DNA from: Candidatus Aenigmatarchaeota archaeon
Lineage (GTDB): Archaea; Aenigmatarchaeota; Aenigmatarchaeia; GW2011-AR5
NCBI GenBank assembly: GCA_016193585.1
Contig: JACPRW010000008.1
Span: 1-64,000, forward strand
Reading direction: 5' to 3'
Length of the DNA: 64,000 bases
In this document: in pieces, positions 16,363-25,484 of the stretch
Numbering within the stretch: position 1 is the first letter of the stretch
How the letters are laid out: each line of letters opens with the position of its first letter
Translations under genes and position numbers: made by a program
The notes under the pieces: model-generated
Databases searched by the model: none
Seen by the model: only the letters and a program-made list of their open reading frames with translations
Told to the model about the DNA's origin: nothing

Positions 16363-16856
16363 CGGTTTCCGTTAGACGGAAGCCGGAAAACAACCGTTTG
16401 CTCCCTGCATCCGCGCTTGTAAAGGGGGCAGCGTATGCAGTCACGCTGCAGCTTTTCCAGAGGGCGATATGCAGCAGGCTCAAAACCGTTCGACTCGAAA
16501 ACACCGAGCGCTTCCTTGTTCACCAGCGCATAGAGCACCTCGTGGCCTGCTTCTGCTGCACGCTGTTTCCCGTATTCGAGCAGCGCCCTGCCAACGCCTC
16601 TTTCACGATATTCCCTTGCAACAACAAAGGACCGCAGTTCCGCGATGCCGTTGTAGTCCAGCACCGACGCGCAGCCTGCCAGTGAACCATCGTCATCCGC
16701 GACAAAAAAGCGCCCATCGTCGGCAATGCTACGAATTTCTTCTGTATCAACGGGTATCAGGTACCCTGAGCCGTCTTCCCTGAACGTGTGCGCGTCTATC
16801 AGTTCATGGATGCGCTCGGCATCACCGTGTGCGGCAGGCCTGACAACAAGTTTCAT
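16359..16856 (-). CDS. GNAT N-acetyltransferase with C-terminal Cys cluster
   Basis: A 165-residue acetyl-CoA-dependent acetyltransferase. The GNAT core runs from KLVVRPAAHGDAERIHEL to YALVNKEALGVFESNGFEPA; the acetyl-CoA loop is REYRERGVGRALLEYG (about residues 87-102). The tail CIRCPLYKRGC holds three Cys, a feature of ArgA-like N-acetylglutamate synthases and their relatives. A closely related gene sits between argF and argG at 22.8 kb, so a role in arginine synthesis is plausible. The start at 16856 matches that paralogue; upstream in-frame residues are not homologous. Co-transcribed with the glycosyltransferases. Confidence 0.85.
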   Translation of the reverse strand: MKLVVRPAAHGDAERIHELIDAHTFREDGSGYLIPVDTEEIRSIADDGRFFVADDDGSLAGCASVLDYNGIAELRSFVVAREYRERGVGRALLEYGKQRAAEAGHEVLYALVNKEALGVFESNGFEPAAYRPLEKLQRDCIRCPLYKRGCREQTVVFRLPSNGNR

Positions 16857-16875
16857 TGATTGACACCGTGCAATG

Positions 16876-17997
16876 CTAGGAGCTGGCGAGCTGCCGGTAG
16901 AGATCGAGATACGCATCAGTCATTGCTGCAGCGCTGAAATGCCGCACAACACGCTCCCTGCAGGCAGACGGCCGTATCCTGTGGATGTACTGCACTGCCT
17001 TTCCCATCTCGCCAGCTGTTTCAACGATGTACCCCGTCCTTCCGTCATCGATGACTTCAGGAACAGACCCCCTGTTGTAGGCGATAACCGGCGTCCCTGA
17101 AGCCATCGCTTCTACCATAACGAGTCCGAACGGCTCTTCCCATGCTATTGGCATGAGAAATGCCTTTGCGTGGGCGTACAGCGGCCTCTTCTGTGCATCA
17201 TTCACTGGGCCTGCGTACACGATCCGGGCATTCTGGCTGGGTACGAGAGAACGGTAAGCATGGAACTTGTCGACTTCTGGAGAAATATCGTGCGTCAGAT
17301 GAGGGCGTACCCGCTCATCGAAATAGTCTTTATTTCCTACATTTCCTGCTATGATGACATCCAGACCTGCTCTTTCCCCGATATCAAGCGCAACGTGCTG
17401 CCCCTTGTGCGGCGCGATGCCGCCAAGAATGAGCAGGTAATCTGCTTTTGTACCCGAAAATTCGAAGCTGTCGGGGTCTATGCCGTTATAGACGACATGC
17501 CCGACATGGTAACCGGCACGCTCGTACGTTCTTCTCTGGCTTTCGCTAATTGCTACCATGCGCGCGCCAAGCTGCGCCACAGACGGAAATGTGCGCGGAT
17601 CCCAGAACCCCCCCTCGCAGTCGCTGTGCAGCGTCAGCAGGGAAGGCCGTTTAATCAGTCCCATGAACGGCAACAGGTAATCGTCGTGCACATGGACTAC
17701 ATCAACAGCTTCGTTGCTCGCATAACCAAGCGATTTGTGAACATGCCAGAGCAATGAATATGAATCGCCAAACGCAAGACCTTCGCCTTTGTCCAGTACG
17801 CCTGTAATGCCCATTTCATGCGAAAGCGTAGGAAGCAGTGTCCCCGACGTCGCCGATGTTGCTGGCCCTGCAACATACGAGTCAATGCCGCGCTCAGTGA
17901 GGCCGCGGTCGAGCAGGTACACAATGCGCTCGGTGCCGCCGTAGGCGAGGTCTTTTTTCACCGGCAGGAACGGGGTTGATATCTGGAGCGCTTTCAT
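16876..17997 (-). CDS. GT4-family glycosyltransferase
   Basis: Retaining glycosyltransferase of the GT-B fold, 373 residues. The N-terminal half starts MKALQISTPFLPVKKDLAYGGTERIV, with the glycine-rich loop that binds the acceptor. The C-terminal half holds the sugar-nucleotide site: GGIAPHKGQ (about residue 192) and EEPFGLVMVEAMASGTPVIAYN in parts (about residues 290-310, the EX7E motif). No membrane helix is seen, so it works at the cytoplasmic face. It lies 13 bases after the GT-A glycosyltransferase, so the two probably build one glycan. The sugar is unknown. Confidence 0.9.
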   Translation of the reverse strand: MKALQISTPFLPVKKDLAYGGTERIVYLLDRGLTERGIDSYVAGPATSATSGTLLPTLSHEMGITGVLDKGEGLAFGDSYSLLWHVHKSLGYASNEAVDVVHVHDDYLLPFMGLIKRPSLLTLHSDCEGGFWDPRTFPSVAQLGARMVAISESQRRTYERAGYHVGHVVYNGIDPDSFEFSGTKADYLLILGGIAPHKGQHVALDIGERAGLDVIIAGNVGNKDYFDERVRPHLTHDISPEVDKFHAYRSLVPSQNARIVYAGPVNDAQKRPLYAHAKAFLMPIAWEEPFGLVMVEAMASGTPVIAYNRGSVPEVIDDGRTGYIVETAGEMGKAVQYIHRIRPSACRERVVRHFSAAAMTDAYLDLYRQLASS

Positions 17998-18010
17998 AAA
18001 GAACCGCCTG

Positions 18011-19414
18011 TCAGCTCATCCTGCGCATCGGCTTGGGGATTGTTGCCGCCGCATCGAGTATTGAAGGCCAGGCGGCCATCGTGCCATTAATGACATCGAG
18101 CTCATGCCGTATCCGCGCATTCATTGCTGTATGGAATGCGTCCGCATCAAAGCCTGCATAGGCGTCGCGAAACTGCGAGGCAAAGGCAAGATATGCGCCG
18201 CGGTTTGTTTCGCCCTCCGCCGCACGCCGCACAGCAGCATCATAAAAATGCCTGGCGGCAGCCACAAGGCTGCGGGCTTCTTCGTTGCTCACCTCGCCGT
18301 TTTTCCCGAAACGGAGCGTTAATCCGTCTGCGTGCTCAAGGGTCTCACGGAGCACGCCCTTAAGGAAATTTGCGTGCGCCTCGTTGTGGAAATCTTTGGG
18401 TATGGATTCCCTACTGTACGGATCCCGGTAGTGGCTCTGGATTGCATCAACATGCACAGTGGCGACATCAGCATGCTGCCGTGACCACAAACGGTAGGCG
18501 TAATCCTCGCAGCGGAGCTTTGTCGGAAGAAAAGGCGGCAGGCCACCGGTGTTGTCGTAGCCGGAAACGCCGCAATCGATGCGCCAGTTGTTCTGGGAAA
18601 CGAATGGGCGATGCGCCTTCTGCACATACTTTATGCTCATGTCATTGACCGCGAGCATCTCAGGCCCTCCTGGTCTGAGAAATTCCTCTGCATAGTCATG
18701 GGCATCAACGTCGTATGAGCCTGTCCTGAATGTCTGTGCAATTTTAATGCGTGCATTCGGATTCACGTGCCCGTCAACAAGGGAAAGCGCGTTGCTCCTC
18801 CCTTCGCAAATGGAGCCAACGGTTGTATTGGTATAGAGGTCGGTCATATCGTCCCGCACGGCGGCGGCAACAGGTACGCCGGACCCTGTGAATGCGGAAA
18901 CAGGTTTTCCAAGGAACTGGAGGAATGCGCCGGCGATATCCTGTTCTTCTTTCCGGTATGTGGGGCTGTTCACATGAACAAACACGCCCTTTGCAACCTC
19001 GGGATAGTGCAGACCTTCTGGCGTGTTGTGCAGCAGCGCATGAGGGCGCATATCATCGTCAACGCTGATACACATGCCGCCGAGCGTGTAGGCAACTGTG
19101 AAATTCCTGTTGCCGCCATAGCTCGGCTTGAAGGTTTCACCTAACGCCCGCGCTGGCACGTCTGCGCCGAGAGTGCCGGCCATGCGGTCGAGGAATGCGG
19201 CTTTTTCTTCAGGTCCGGCGTAGAAAACGCCTCCTGGATTGGATATGTAACGAAGCTGGCCCGCGCTCTGCTGCGAGCGCTGGTGCCCGGAATCGTCAAA
19301 AACGATGATAGGGACCTCGTGCCCGTAACGGGCGAAATTGTGCGCGTATGCAGAAACAACCCTGCTCGCATGCTCTATGCGGTAGGTCGGTATAACCAGT
19401 GCAACATCATTCAT
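18011..19414 (-). CDS. GT-A-type glycosyltransferase
   Basis: A 467-residue enzyme. The N terminus NDVALVIPTYRIEHASRVV and VPIIVFDDSG are typical of GT2-like GT-A folds. The metal-binding DXD motif is CISVDDDMRPH near residue 118. The central 150 residues carry His- and Asp-rich segments, and the C-terminal 120 residues are helical. Its length and divergence leave the donor open. The start at 19414 gives the family N terminus. Together with the GT4 gene it suggests a pathway for surface or cytoplasmic glycan made by this operon. Confidence 0.75.
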   Translation of the reverse strand: MNDVALVIPTYRIEHASRVVSAYAHNFARYGHEVPIIVFDDSGHQRSQQSAGQLRYISNPGGVFYAGPEEKAAFLDRMAGTLGADVPARALGETFKPSYGGNRNFTVAYTLGGMCISVDDDMRPHALLHNTPEGLHYPEVAKGVFVHVNSPTYRKEEQDIAGAFLQFLGKPVSAFTGSGVPVAAAVRDDMTDLYTNTTVGSICEGRSNALSLVDGHVNPNARIKIAQTFRTGSYDVDAHDYAEEFLRPGGPEMLAVNDMSIKYVQKAHRPFVSQNNWRIDCGVSGYDNTGGLPPFLPTKLRCEDYAYRLWSRQHADVATVHVDAIQSHYRDPYSRESIPKDFHNEAHANFLKGVLRETLEHADGLTLRFGKNGEVSNEEARSLVAAARHFYDAAVRRAAEGETNRGAYLAFASQFRDAYAGFDADAFHTAMNARIRHELDVINGTMAAWPSILDAAATIPKPMRRMS

Positions 19415-19492
19415 ACAGGAATCACCTGCCATTGATGCTAAAGATGCTGGTGAGCACATCCTTCTTGACTGCCGGCATCTCCTGGGAAACAG

Positions 19493-19618
19493 CTATTCGA
19501 CAATCACCAGTGAACACGATGAACAATAGGCGTGATCCCCCTTATGTATAAAGGTGTGCAGCCTGCATCCCGGGCAGTATGCCGTCTGGGAGAGGTGGGA
19601 CACTTTAAGGAGTTTCAT
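19493..19618 (-). CDS. Small zinc-ribbon protein, 41 aa
   Basis: A short gene whose product starts MKLLKVSHLSQTAYCPGC. It carries two CxxC knuckles, CPGC (15-18) and CSSC (32-35), 13 residues apart, a clean zinc-ribbon pattern. It lies 26 bases after an upstream minus-strand frame and 78 bases before the GT-A gene, in the same direction. The Cys spacing makes it a credible gene despite its size. Role unknown; a small metal-binding adaptor is possible. Confidence 0.6.
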   Translation of the reverse strand: MKLLKVSHLSQTAYCPGCRLHTFIHKGDHAYCSSCSLVIVE

Positions 19619-19644
19619 GCGTGTCTCTCATGCAAACAAGCGCA

Positions 19645-19884
19645 TCACGCAGGCCTTCCGTATGCGTTTTTTTCCGGCGTGCGCTGCGGCGCATAGTCCG
19701 GATAGCGGCGGTGGAGATCGGCAAGCATTGCCCGTGCCCATGGCTGGCGCTCTTCCTGGGCGATTGCCGCGCCCTTATACACGCCGCTGTTCATCGCCTC
19801 GAAAATGCACGACCTTTCAGCAGTGTATGCGCGGCGCCTGCAATGCCGGAATGCATTCCCACGCATAAGTGAGTCGATTCTCAT
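19645..19884 (-). CDS. Hypothetical protein, 79 aa
   Basis: A basic protein with no recognised motif (MRIDSLMRGNAFRHCRRR... ends NAYGRPA). Residues 45-70 look helical (AQEERQPWARAMLADLHRRY). It is spaced 27 bases from the gene before and 26 bases from the gene after on the same strand, which fits an operon member. Coding character is plausible but no family is evident. A second in-frame ATG lies at residue 7. Confidence 0.42.
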   Translation of the reverse strand: MRIDSLMRGNAFRHCRRRAYTAERSCIFEAMNSGVYKGAAIAQEERQPWARAMLADLHRRYPDYAPQRTPEKNAYGRPA

Positions 19885-19911
19885 GAGACCAACCCCGATG
19901 CCATCCGTGCA

Positions 19912-20178
19912 CTAGAGCGGAAGTCCATTGCTGATGAACGGCCGGTAAGCGTCGAAGGAAATTGCCGCCCTGTAGCCGTGCTCGCTGGCGAGTTCCCTGA
20001 TGTCATCAGCATACCTGCGGATTCGCTGCGCATTTTCCGGGGTGCCGAGGCTGCCAAGCTGCCCGCTCACCAGATACGTTCTGCCAGCGCTCATGACGAG
20101 CTGGAAGTCCTCCCGTAGGTGCGATGGCACCTGCAACCCGTTGCGGCGATTACCGGTGAGTTCTGCTATTACATACAC
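19912..20178 (-). CDS. Hypothetical protein, 88 aa
   Basis: A small soluble protein, not recognised. It starts with GTG at 20178; GGAGGGGG, made by the last codons of the preceding regulator gene, lies at the right distance to be its ribosome binding site. The stretch ENAQRIRRYADDIRELASEHGYRAAISFDAYRPF looks like a helix followed by strands. It is separated from the regulator by 4 bases, so the two are co-transcribed. Confidence 0.5.
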   Translation of the reverse strand: MYVIAELTGNRRNGLQVPSHLREDFQLVMSAGRTYLVSGQLGSLGTPENAQRIRRYADDIRELASEHGYRAAISFDAYRPFISNGLPL

Positions 20179-20182
20179 TGTT

Positions 20183-20548
20183 CTACCCCCTCCATTCTGT
20201 GGAATGTTCGCTCCCTTTCACAATGCTCCTCGCCATTTTCCTTCTCGTCTTCTCCACCGAAATAATCATGTCCTTGGCGGCCTGCATGATGCTTTCAGGC
20301 GAATGGGCGTAGTAGACGTACTTGAGGCGCTTGTCTTCCACAACTTTTTTGAAGACAAAATTTCTCTCGGTCAGGTCGTCAAGGTATGTCCGCAGCATCC
20401 GCTCGGACATGTGCGACGCCTTCTGGAGCTGTTTGATGGTCATCGGCTTCTTCATGAGTATCTCGAATATCTGGAGCTCGTGGCCTTTCATGCTGAAGAG
20501 CGTGAACAACGGGAGAATGGCAGCTGCAGGCGCGATTCGAACTGGCAT
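20183..20548 (-). CDS. Winged-helix transcriptional regulator
   Basis: A 121-residue DNA-binding protein. After an Ala/Pro-rich start, residues 25-85 form a winged helix (ILMKKPMTIKQLQKASHMSERMLRTYLDDLTERNFVF, in parts). Residues 90-110 form a helix (SIMQAAKDMIISVEKTRRKMA), probably for dimerisation. A TTTAAATA box (minus strand, 20571-20578) is about 26 bases before the ATG at 20548, which supports this start and a leaderless mRNA. As first gene of the 15.1-20.5 kb operon it is a candidate autoregulator of that set. Confidence 0.78.
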   Translation of the reverse strand: MPVRIAPAAAILPLFTLFSMKGHELQIFEILMKKPMTIKQLQKASHMSERMLRTYLDDLTERNFVFKKVVEDKRLKYVYYAHSPESIMQAAKDMIISVEKTRRKMARSIVKGSEHSTEWRG

Positions 20549-20690
20549 ACAGTTATTACATCCGGCAACTATTTAAATCTATGCAAAAATAGTGCAGACG
20601 TAAGAAAAAATAGAGCAATGATGCAGACGAGCAGGTGACCGTGCAGTAGAAAACCGAGAGCGCCCTGTGTTCGTTGGCCGGATGAACTGG

Positions 20691-21284
20691 TCATCGTATG
20701 CCGATGCTTTCGAGAGTTTCGACGACTTTTGACAAATCCCTTTTGTCGAATACGAGTATGGTGTCGGTATAGCAGCTGTACGTTTCCTCAATGTTTATCC
20801 CCCGCTCGGCGAGCGCGGAGCATACGTACGCCATGACGCCTATGGCATTTTCTATTTCTGGCGGGCTTATTATTTTCACCTCGAGCATGTTTTCCTTCTT
20901 CTTGATGCAGTCGATGTCAAGTGCGTAGTCCGTAAGCACCGTTACTGCGCTGCTGCCTTTCACCAGGTGAAGATACGCTGATTTCTGGATGTCGCGTATG
21001 GCATGCGGTCTGACGATGTAGACGTTCACTCCTGTCTTTATCTCCAGGCGGCTTCTCCTGAAGAGGTCTATCAATTCCTTCCCCGTGGATTTCAGCACGC
21101 GTATGTCCCTCTGGAATCTCCGCACAGCCACGATAACGGCGTCGAAATTCCTGATGCCCAGCTCTCTCTGTATCTCCCGCGAAACAGAGGAGAAGTTTAT
21201 CACATCCTTCTTGAGCGCGTAGACTAGGTACGGCCGTTCCCTCAGCCACGCGTAGACGAGCTTAGCCACCGACCGCCCCGCCAT
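20691..21284 (-). CDS. HTH-ACT domain protein
   Basis: A 197-residue regulator-like protein. Residues 5-45 look like a winged helix or small helical domain (AKLVYAWLRERPYLVYALKKD). A second region (55-90) is helical. The C-terminal 80 residues are an ACT domain (MLEVKIISPPEIENAIGVMAYVCSALAERGINIEETYSC in parts). It resembles archaeal ACT proteins thought to sense amino acids. A TTTTAAATA box (21308-21316) is about 28 bases before the ATG at 21284, favouring that start over the ATG at 21302. It is divergent to the argF operon, so it may regulate arginine genes; that is inference. Confidence 0.75.
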   Translation of the reverse strand: MAGRSVAKLVYAWLRERPYLVYALKKDVINFSSVSREIQRELGIRNFDAVIVAVRRFQRDIRVLKSTGKELIDLFRRSRLEIKTGVNVYIVRPHAIRDIQKSAYLHLVKGSSAVTVLTDYALDIDCIKKKENMLEVKIISPPEIENAIGVMAYVCSALAERGINIEETYSCYTDTILVFDKRDLSKVVETLESIGIR

Positions 21285-21381
21285 ATGTCCTGTATATGTC
21301 ATAAAAGTATTTAAAATGTTCTATTCTAGACATAAGATATTTATACTGCGGCGGGGATAGATTGGGATTGCGGTGTAGGGT

Positions 21382-21708
21382 ATGGCGCTCAGGAAAGTAC
21401 TATACGTGAAGGAAAAAGAGGAGTATGAGGAAGGTAAAGGTTATCACAAGTACTGGGCAGGACCGTCCAACGAGCGGTACGGCGCGGAAGGATACCAGCA
21501 TCTAGCGACGTTCATTTCCCAAAAGGTGTGGGTGCCGCTCCCGCCGCTGGGTGAAATTGCGCGGGAAGGCAACGAAGCGCTGTTTGCTGGACTGGAATCG
21601 TTGTTCCCAAGTTACGGGGATGTGGTTATAGAGTACCAAGGCACCTGGACTGGAAGTGGAAGGTTTGGCAATTTTCCCCCTCACTGGACTGTCTACGGGA
21701 AAAAGTGA
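21382..21708 (+). CDS. Hypothetical protein, 108 aa, first gene of the argF operon
   Basis: A soluble protein, not recognised. Rich in Tyr and Trp (YHKYWAGPSNERYGAEGYQHLATF; also EYQGTWTGSGRFGNFPPHW). It has no Cys and no membrane segment. A TATA box (ATATTTATAC, 21337-21346) lies upstream and GGTGTAGGG precedes the ATG. The end lies 14 bases before the argF start, so it is co-transcribed with argF. A role linked to carbamoyl transfer or arginine control is possible but not shown. Confidence 0.6.
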   Translation: MALRKVLYVKEKEEYEEGKGYHKYWAGPSNERYGAEGYQHLATFISQKVWVPLPPLGEIAREGNEALFAGLESLFPSYGDVVIEYQGTWTGSGRFGNFPPHWTVYGKK

Positions 21709-21722
21709 ATGGTGATGAAAGT

Positions 21723-22652
21723 ATGAATCTCCTCTCGATAAACGATATTGAAGCGCACCAGTTCAAGGAAATACTCGAACTCGCGCACCACATAAAAGTG
21801 TATCCGGAGTACTGCACCAATGTGCTCAAAGGCAAGATGTTAGTCCTCTACTTCGAGAAGCCTTCGACGAGAACGAGGCTGAGCTTTGAGGCAGCCATGA
21901 AACAGCTCGGTGGCCATGCGCTCTTTTTCGACATCCCGAACTCGCATCTAGGAAAGGGGAAGGAAGATCTGAGGGATACTGCACAGGTTATAGCGCAGTA
22001 TGCAGACATCATTGCGGCGAGAGTATACAAGAACGAAACGCTGGAGAAGATTGCGTCATATGTGGAGATACCGGTCATCAACGCGCTTTCGGACAAGGAG
22101 CATCCGTGCCAGGCGCTTGCCGACGTGCTCACCATACTCGAGCATAAGGGGAAGACAGCAAAAGTCGCCTATGTAGGCGACGGGAATAACGTGTGCAATT
22201 CGCTCGCGCTGGCATGCGCAAAGCTCGGCATATCTATAACGGTTTCCTGCCCACCGGGATACGAGCCCGCTGCCACAGTTTCGGTAGTGCGCGATCCGGC
22301 CGAGGCAGTGCAGGACGCGGATGTGGTGTACACCGACGTGTGGGTTTCCATGGGCAATGAGCATGAAGCAAAACAAAGGGAAAAGGATTTCATGCCCTAC
22401 CAGGTCGATGCGGCGCTCATGGAACGCGCGAAACCGGGCGCCATCTTCATGCACTGCCTGCCGGCGGTGAAGGGGAGTGAAGTAAGCGCGGACGTTATAG
22501 AAGGCCCGCAATCTGTCGTGCTCCAGCAGGCAGCCAATCGTCTTCATGTGCAGAAGGCGCTGCTGCTCCTTTTGAACGAGACGGCGGGGAAAAGGGAGAG
22601 CGCATGCGCCCCTGCGCAGTTCGTTTCCACAGGCGAGTCGTATGACTGGTGA
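21723..22652 (+). CDS. argF: Ornithine carbamoyltransferase
   Basis: Makes citrulline from ornithine and carbamoyl phosphate; works as a trimer in the cytosol. The 309-residue protein has the carbamoyl-phosphate site FEKPSTRTRLSFE (about 40-52), HPCQALADV (about residue 124) and the ornithine-binding HCLPA loop (about residue 254). The start at 21723 follows GGTGATGAAAGT. The C terminus (ETAGKRESACAPAQFVSTGESYDW) is longer than usual. The end overlaps an in-frame ATG of the GNAT reading frame by 11 bases, and J sequence follows directly. Confidence 0.96.
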   Translation: MNLLSINDIEAHQFKEILELAHHIKVYPEYCTNVLKGKMLVLYFEKPSTRTRLSFEAAMKQLGGHALFFDIPNSHLGKGKEDLRDTAQVIAQYADIIAARVYKNETLEKIASYVEIPVINALSDKEHPCQALADVLTILEHKGKTAKVAYVGDGNNVCNSLALACAKLGISITVSCPPGYEPAATVSVVRDPAEAVQDADVVYTDVWVSMGNEHEAKQREKDFMPYQVDAALMERAKPGAIFMHCLPAVKGSEVSADVIEGPQSVVLQQAANRLHVQKALLLLLNETAGKRESACAPAQFVSTGESYDW

Positions 22653-23256
22653 ATGGTATGCTCCTGTATACCACCGGCTGAAGTCGGTGGTTTCTGTGGA
22701 GCATGGCATCCCGAATGCCTTGTTGCATCTGCTGCCTGAAGGCAGCAGTTTTCAAGGCATTCAAGATCACAAAGAGGCTTTCATACGGAAAGCGGGCGAC
22801 GGCGACGTTACTGCAATCCATGAGCTTATACAACAGCACCGCTTCAAAGCTGACGGTTCAGGGCAGCTCATTCCGGTGAATAAAACGACGCTGTATGCGC
22901 TCGCAGAAGCAGGGAAATTGTTTGTCGCTGAACACGGCGGCGTAATAGGCTGCGGCTCGGTGATAAGCTACGACGGCATCGCCGAATTGCGGTCGGTTGT
23001 TGTCGCACCCGAGAACCAAAAAAGGGGGTATGGCAACGCTCTCATTGAATACGGAAAAAGGCTCGCGGCTGAACTCGGCTACAGCGAACTGTATGCGCTC
23101 GTGAATCCCGAAGCGCTGCCGGCGTTTCGGTCAAGCGGCTTCAGCGTTGTTTCGCCAAGGCCCCTGCAAAAGATAGAGCGCGACTGCGTGCAGTGCCCGC
23201 TCTACAAAAACGGATGCAGGGAAAAAACGCTCGTCTGCAGGCTGGAAGGGCGGTAA
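22642..23256 (+). CDS. GNAT acetyltransferase with J-repeat-derived N terminus
   Basis: A 204-residue frame whose GNAT domain begins at AFIRKAGDGDVTAIHEL (near residue 46). It is a clear paralogue of the gene at 16.4 kb: same core, loop PENQKRGYGNALIEYG, and the tail CVQCPLYKNGC. Its place between argF and argG suggests an N-acetylglutamate-synthase-like role. The paralogue starts right at the domain, but here no ATG is present at that point. The frame instead stays open through a J palindrome (22658-22768) back to an ATG overlapping argF. Translation may start there or at a GTG in the repeat. The first 45 residues are thus repeat-derived or untranslated. Confidence 0.75.
   Translation: MTGEWYAPVYHRLKSVVSVEHGIPNALLHLLPEGSSFQGIQDHKEAFIRKAGDGDVTAIHELIQQHRFKADGSGQLIPVNKTTLYALAEAGKLFVAEHGGVIGCGSVISYDGIAELRSVVVAPENQKRGYGNALIEYGKRLAAELGYSELYALVNPEALPAFRSSGFSVVSPRPLQKIERDCVQCPLYKNGCREKTLVCRLEGR
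22658..22768. repeat. Simple J palindrome inside the argF-GNAT junction
   Basis: ATGCTCC...GGAGCAT forms the outer stem of the left half, with CCACCGGCT-GAA-GTCGGTGG inside. GAATGCCTTG...CAAGGCATTC forms the outer stem of the right half, with CTGCTGCCT-GAA-GGCAGCAG inside. This copy lacks the extra blocks found at 13386-13618. The right end is GGCATTCAAGAT, as in the other two copies. Confidence 0.82.
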
Positions 23257-23260
23257 TTTA

Positions 23261-23354
23261 TAGTGGACCAACAAAAGAATACCGACATATTACTTTTGTT
23301 GTCCGCTATAAGTGAACCAAGATATAATACCTGATTATTTACTTGGTTCACTAT
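23261..23354. repeat. A-B palindrome pair, no module between (empty site)
   Basis: A: AGTGGACCAACAAAAG (23262-23277) and CTTTTGTTGTCCGCT (23293-23307). B: AGTGAACCAAG (23311-23321) and CTTGGTTCACT (23342-23352). They are joined by TAT/TA with no twin-hairpin module; at 38.3 and 49.8 kb a module sits exactly at this joint. The right edge CACTATAAATAC supplies a TATA box about 33 bases before the argG start. Confidence 0.88.
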
Positions 23355-23387
23355 AAATACATGATGAACGGAGTATTGGTGGATAGC

Positions 23388-24623
<1,236 letters not shown>

Positions 24624-24677
24624 CAATCGATAGCATGTGAAACACGGACATATAACGCTTGCATACCACTGATTATC

Positions 24678-24980
24678 GTGAAGAAAGGTAGTATTGAGGA
24701 CTGGCTTTTGGTACTTCTGTTTTTCAGTATCGTTACCAGTCTTATAACAAGTTCTATGAATAATCAGGCGCAAACAAACTCCTATTATCGACAGCCTGTA
24801 TACGATGATTCTAGGACATTACTAACTTGTGATAAAGTAATTGAAGCGTGTTTGGCGGGCTGCAAAGATGCTTCCATGAAAAAGTACGGTTATGTAACTG
24901 AAGATACGTATACTGGTTGTATGCTATACTTTTGCGAAGAAGAAAGAGAGAAGTGTAAGTTTAATACGGTGGCTAAATGA
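24678..24980 (+). CDS. Small membrane-anchored Cys-rich protein, 100 aa
   Basis: Not recognised. Starts with GTG. Residues 8-26 are a membrane anchor (DWLLVLLFFSIVTSLITSS). The rest is probably outside the cell and holds six Cys (residues about 51 to 93), which could form three disulfides. Base composition is clearly more AT-rich than the neighbours, which hints at transfer or relaxed selection. It stands between argG and the convergent signal peptidase gene. Confidence 0.6.
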   Translation: MKKGSIEDWLLVLLFFSIVTSLITSSMNNQAQTNSYYRQPVYDDSRTLLTCDKVIEACLAGCKDASMKKYGYVTEDTYTGCMLYFCEEEREKCKFNTVAK

Positions 24981-24993
24981 TTTCCCACACCCG

Positions 24994-25425
24994 TCACACG
25001 CCTACCGCATACAGCAGCAGCCGCGGGTAGCCGAGCAGCGGCATGGCAATCCAGACCTTGCCGAGTACCTGCTCCTTCGTGACGATAGCCCGGTCAGGAG
25101 CGGCGTTGTGGTCGCCCTTGAGCACGTAGCCCTCGTCGGTGATGCCGATGATGCGGTGCACGATGGTGATGCGCGCCTGCGGATGCTCGTAGATGACGAT
25201 GTCACCGACAGCGGGGTTGTCGACGCCAGTGACGAGCAGCAGGTCACCCCGATATAATATAGGCTCCATCGAGTTGCTCACCACGGACACGATGGGCATC
25301 GGCGTGTCCAGAGCGAATGCAAGCCCGTGGTAGAAGAGCCACGCGACGAAGAAGTAGAAGGCTACTTCGAGCGCTTCCCGTACATAGTTGTTTTTGATAG
25401 ACCTGAACATAACAGTCAATTTCAT
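24994..25425 (-). CDS. Type I signal peptidase (archaeal, SEC11-like)
   Basis: Membrane serine protease that removes signal peptides from secreted proteins. The 143-residue protein has one N-terminal helix (residues 17-36), the nucleophile box SNSMEPILYRGDLLLV (about residues 49-64), and ITIVHRIIGI, where His takes the place of the bacterial catalytic Lys as in archaeal and eukaryotic enzymes. GYVLKGDHN supplies the Asp. A C-terminal second hydrophobic segment is short. The large secreted proteins at 30-38 and 43-46 kb are likely substrates. Confidence 0.92.
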   Translation of the reverse strand: MKLTVMFRSIKNNYVREALEVAFYFFVAWLFYHGLAFALDTPMPIVSVVSNSMEPILYRGDLLLVTGVDNPAVGDIVIYEHPQARITIVHRIIGITDEGYVLKGDHNAAPDRAIVTKEQVLGKVWIAMPLLGYPRLLLYAVGV

Positions 25426-25484
25426 GTATGCGGCGCATACTTTAAATGTTGTTAGTCAGGGTGCGCCACAATCGCAGCCATGAT

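Noticed and set aside
20579-20791. Minus-strand open frame of 70 codons
   Set aside because: It overlaps the end of the ACT-domain gene in another phase and spans the regulator promoter.
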